Shown here: positions 32,717 to 33,942 of the stretch, piece by piece
Position numbering within the stretch: position 1 is the stretch's first letter
Layout of the letters: each line of letters starts with the position of its first letter
Assembly: GCA_903874895.1 (NCBI GenBank)
Contig: CAIQUG010000237.1
Span: forward strand, 1 to 33,942
DNA: 33,942 nt
DNA from: an uncultured Caulobacterales bacterium
GTDB lineage: Bacteria > Pseudomonadota > Alphaproteobacteria > Caulobacterales > Caulobacteraceae
Reading direction: 5' to 3'
Translations under genes and position numbers: made by a program
The notes under the pieces: generated by a model
What the model saw: only the letters and a program-made list of their open reading frames with translations
The model's database searches: none
Told to the model about the DNA's origin: nothing

Positions 32717-33942
32717 TTGACCCAGACGATCCATACCAACGTGCTGGTCATCGGGGCCGGTCCCGGAGGCTATGTGGCGGCCATCCGCGCCGGCCAGCTG
32801 GGGCTGGAGACGGTGATCGTCGAGGCCGACAAGCCCGGTGGCGCCTGCCTCAACCGGGGCTGCATCCCGTCCAAGGCCCTGATCCACGCGGCGGGCGAGT
32901 TCGCGGCCATGACCGAAAAGCTGGGCGCGGGGCAGATGGGCATCAAGCTGGCCACGCCGCCCGAACTGGACCTCGCGGGGACCATGGCCTGGAAGGACGG
33001 GATCGTCCGCAAGCTGAACACCGGGGTCACCGCCCTCCTGAAGAAGGCCCGGGTGACCCAGTTGCAGGGACAGGCGATGTTCTCCGACGCCAAGACCTGC
33101 CGGGTGGAGACGGACAAGGGACAGGTGACCGTCCACGCTCAGAACGTGGTGCTGGCCACCGGAGCCCGACCGGTGGAGCTGCCCTTCCTGCCCTTCGGCG
33201 GGGACGTGATCTCCTCGACGGAGGCCCTGGCCCTGGATCGTCTGCCGAAGACGCTGGCGATCGTCGGCGCGGGCTATATCGGGCTCGAGCTCGGCATCGC
33301 CTTTGCCCGCCTGGGAACGAAGGTGACGGTGGTGGAGGCGCAGGACCGGATCCTGCCTCTCTATGACGCCGAGCTGACGGCCCCCGTGGCCCGCTGGCTG
33401 GCAAAGCATGGGGTCGCCCTGCACCTGTCCGCCCGGGCCAAGGGGCGGAGCCGCACGGGCGGTCTGGAGATCGTCACGTCCGACGGGGCAGAACAGACAG
33501 TACCGGCGGAAAAGATCCTGGTGACGGTGGGCCGTCGTCCGGTCACGGACGGATTCGGGCTGGAGCAGATGGGGGTCGATCTGGCGGGACCGTTCATCGC
33601 CATCGACGACCGGATGCGGACCTCCATGCGTGGCGTCTATGCCATCGGCGACGTGACCGGAGAGCCGATGCTCGCGCACCGGGCCTCCGCCCAGGGGGAG
33701 ATGGTGGCGGAGATCATCGCCGGTCACGACCGCCGGTTCGAACCCGTGGCCATTCCGGCCGTCTGCTTTACCGAGCCCGAGATCGTCAGCGTCGGCCTGT
33801 CACCCGCCGAGGCGGACGCCCGGGGATACGCCACGGTGATCGGGCAGTTTCCGTTCCAGGCCAACGGCCGGGCCCTCTCCATGGAGGCCGGCGACGGCTT
33901 TGTCCGCGTCGTGGCCGCGCGGGAGGATCACCGGCTGCTGGG
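32717..33942 (+). CDS. lpdV: dihydrolipoyl dehydrogenase E3 (partial, runs off the window)
   Basis: A flavoprotein disulfide reductase that re-oxidises the E2 lipoyl group with NAD+. Visible: FAD-binding VLVIGAGPGGYVAAIRAG, redox disulfide ACLNRGCIPSKALIH, NAD-binding IVGAGYIGLELGIAFARLG, second FAD motif VYAIGDVTGEPMLAHRA, and the start of the dimerisation domain (FTEPEIVSVGLSPAEA). Translation most likely begins at TTG 32717 because GAGGA lies 7 bases upstream and no ATG fits. The 408 codons present are about 85-90% of the usual length; the HxxxxE catalytic motif falls beyond the window. Last visible gene of the operon. Confidence 0.95.
   Translation, partial: MTQTIHTNVLVIGAGPGGYVAAIRAGQLGLETVIVEADKPGGACLNRGCIPSKALIHAAGEFAAMTEKLGAGQMGIKLATPPELDLAGTMAWKDGIVRKLNTGVTALLKKARVTQLQGQAMFSDAKTCRVETDKGQVTVHAQNVVLATGARPVELPFLPFGGDVISSTEALALDRLPKTLAIVGAGYIGLELGIAFARLGTKVTVVEAQDRILPLYDAELTAPVARWLAKHGVALHLSARAKGRSRTGGLEIVTSDGAEQTVPAEKILVTVGRRPVTDGFGLEQMGVDLAGPFIAIDDRMRTSMRGVYAIGDVTGEPMLAHRASAQGEMVAEIIAGHDRRFEPVAIPAVCFTEPEIVSVGLSPAEADARGYATVIGQFPFQANGRALSMEAGDGFVRVVAAREDHRLL

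Overview
The window is high-GC DNA from an alphaproteobacterium that makes light-harvesting complexes, so probably an (aerobic) anoxygenic phototroph. The style of the genes (SD-led starts, many secreted proteins, a TonB-dependent receptor, MASE1 kinase, GGDEF-EAL protein, bkd operon) suggests Caulobacterales (Brevundimonas-like) or a related order; this placement is inference. No rRNA, tRNA, IS element or CRISPR array was recognised.

1-5000: a likely 3' end of a plus-strand gene with an intrinsic terminator, a small conserved-looking protein, a receiver-like protein, and a minus-strand bphO-bphP-response regulator operon: heme oxygenase makes biliverdin, the bacteriophytochrome binds it through an N-terminal Cys, and its HisKA_3 kinase domain should signal to the adjacent LuxR-type regulator.

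5000-8540: an 830-bp regulatory region with a tandem PpsR/CrtJ-type operator (TGTC-N10-GACA plus a near match, 8 bp apart) over a sigma70-like promoter, then the LH2 operon pucB-pucA-pucC and an unrecognised fourth gene whose C-terminus carries four degenerate LSSLLGLPLL-like repeats. PucA has Phe-Phe at the two positions that tune B850 absorption and a tail of about 70 extra residues. Phytochrome genes beside puc genes suggest light-quality control of antenna synthesis.

8541-13707: a GNAT-like protein, then a minus-strand cluster of four exported proteins, two of which share a C-terminal domain, with a Sel1-repeat protein between them.

13829-20052: a tandem-HTH/alpha-beta-hydrolase fusion regulator; an ornithine-cyclodeaminase-family / aminotransferase / YheO-DauR-like regulator operon behind an 18-bp perfect palindrome; and an exported M20 metallopeptidase.

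20192-28976: a MASE1-PAS hybrid histidine kinase whose receiver domain lacks the phospho-acceptor Asp, an exported amidohydrolase, a TonB-dependent receptor, and a CBS-PAS-GGDEF-EAL protein preceded by an AT-rich stretch.

29130-33942: the branched-chain 2-oxoacid dehydrogenase operon (E1 alpha, E1 beta, E2, E3; E3 runs off the window), with two inverted repeats upstream.

The most unusual part is the phytochrome-puc region, especially the extended, blue-shift-type PucA and the uncharacterised repeat protein cotranscribed with it.
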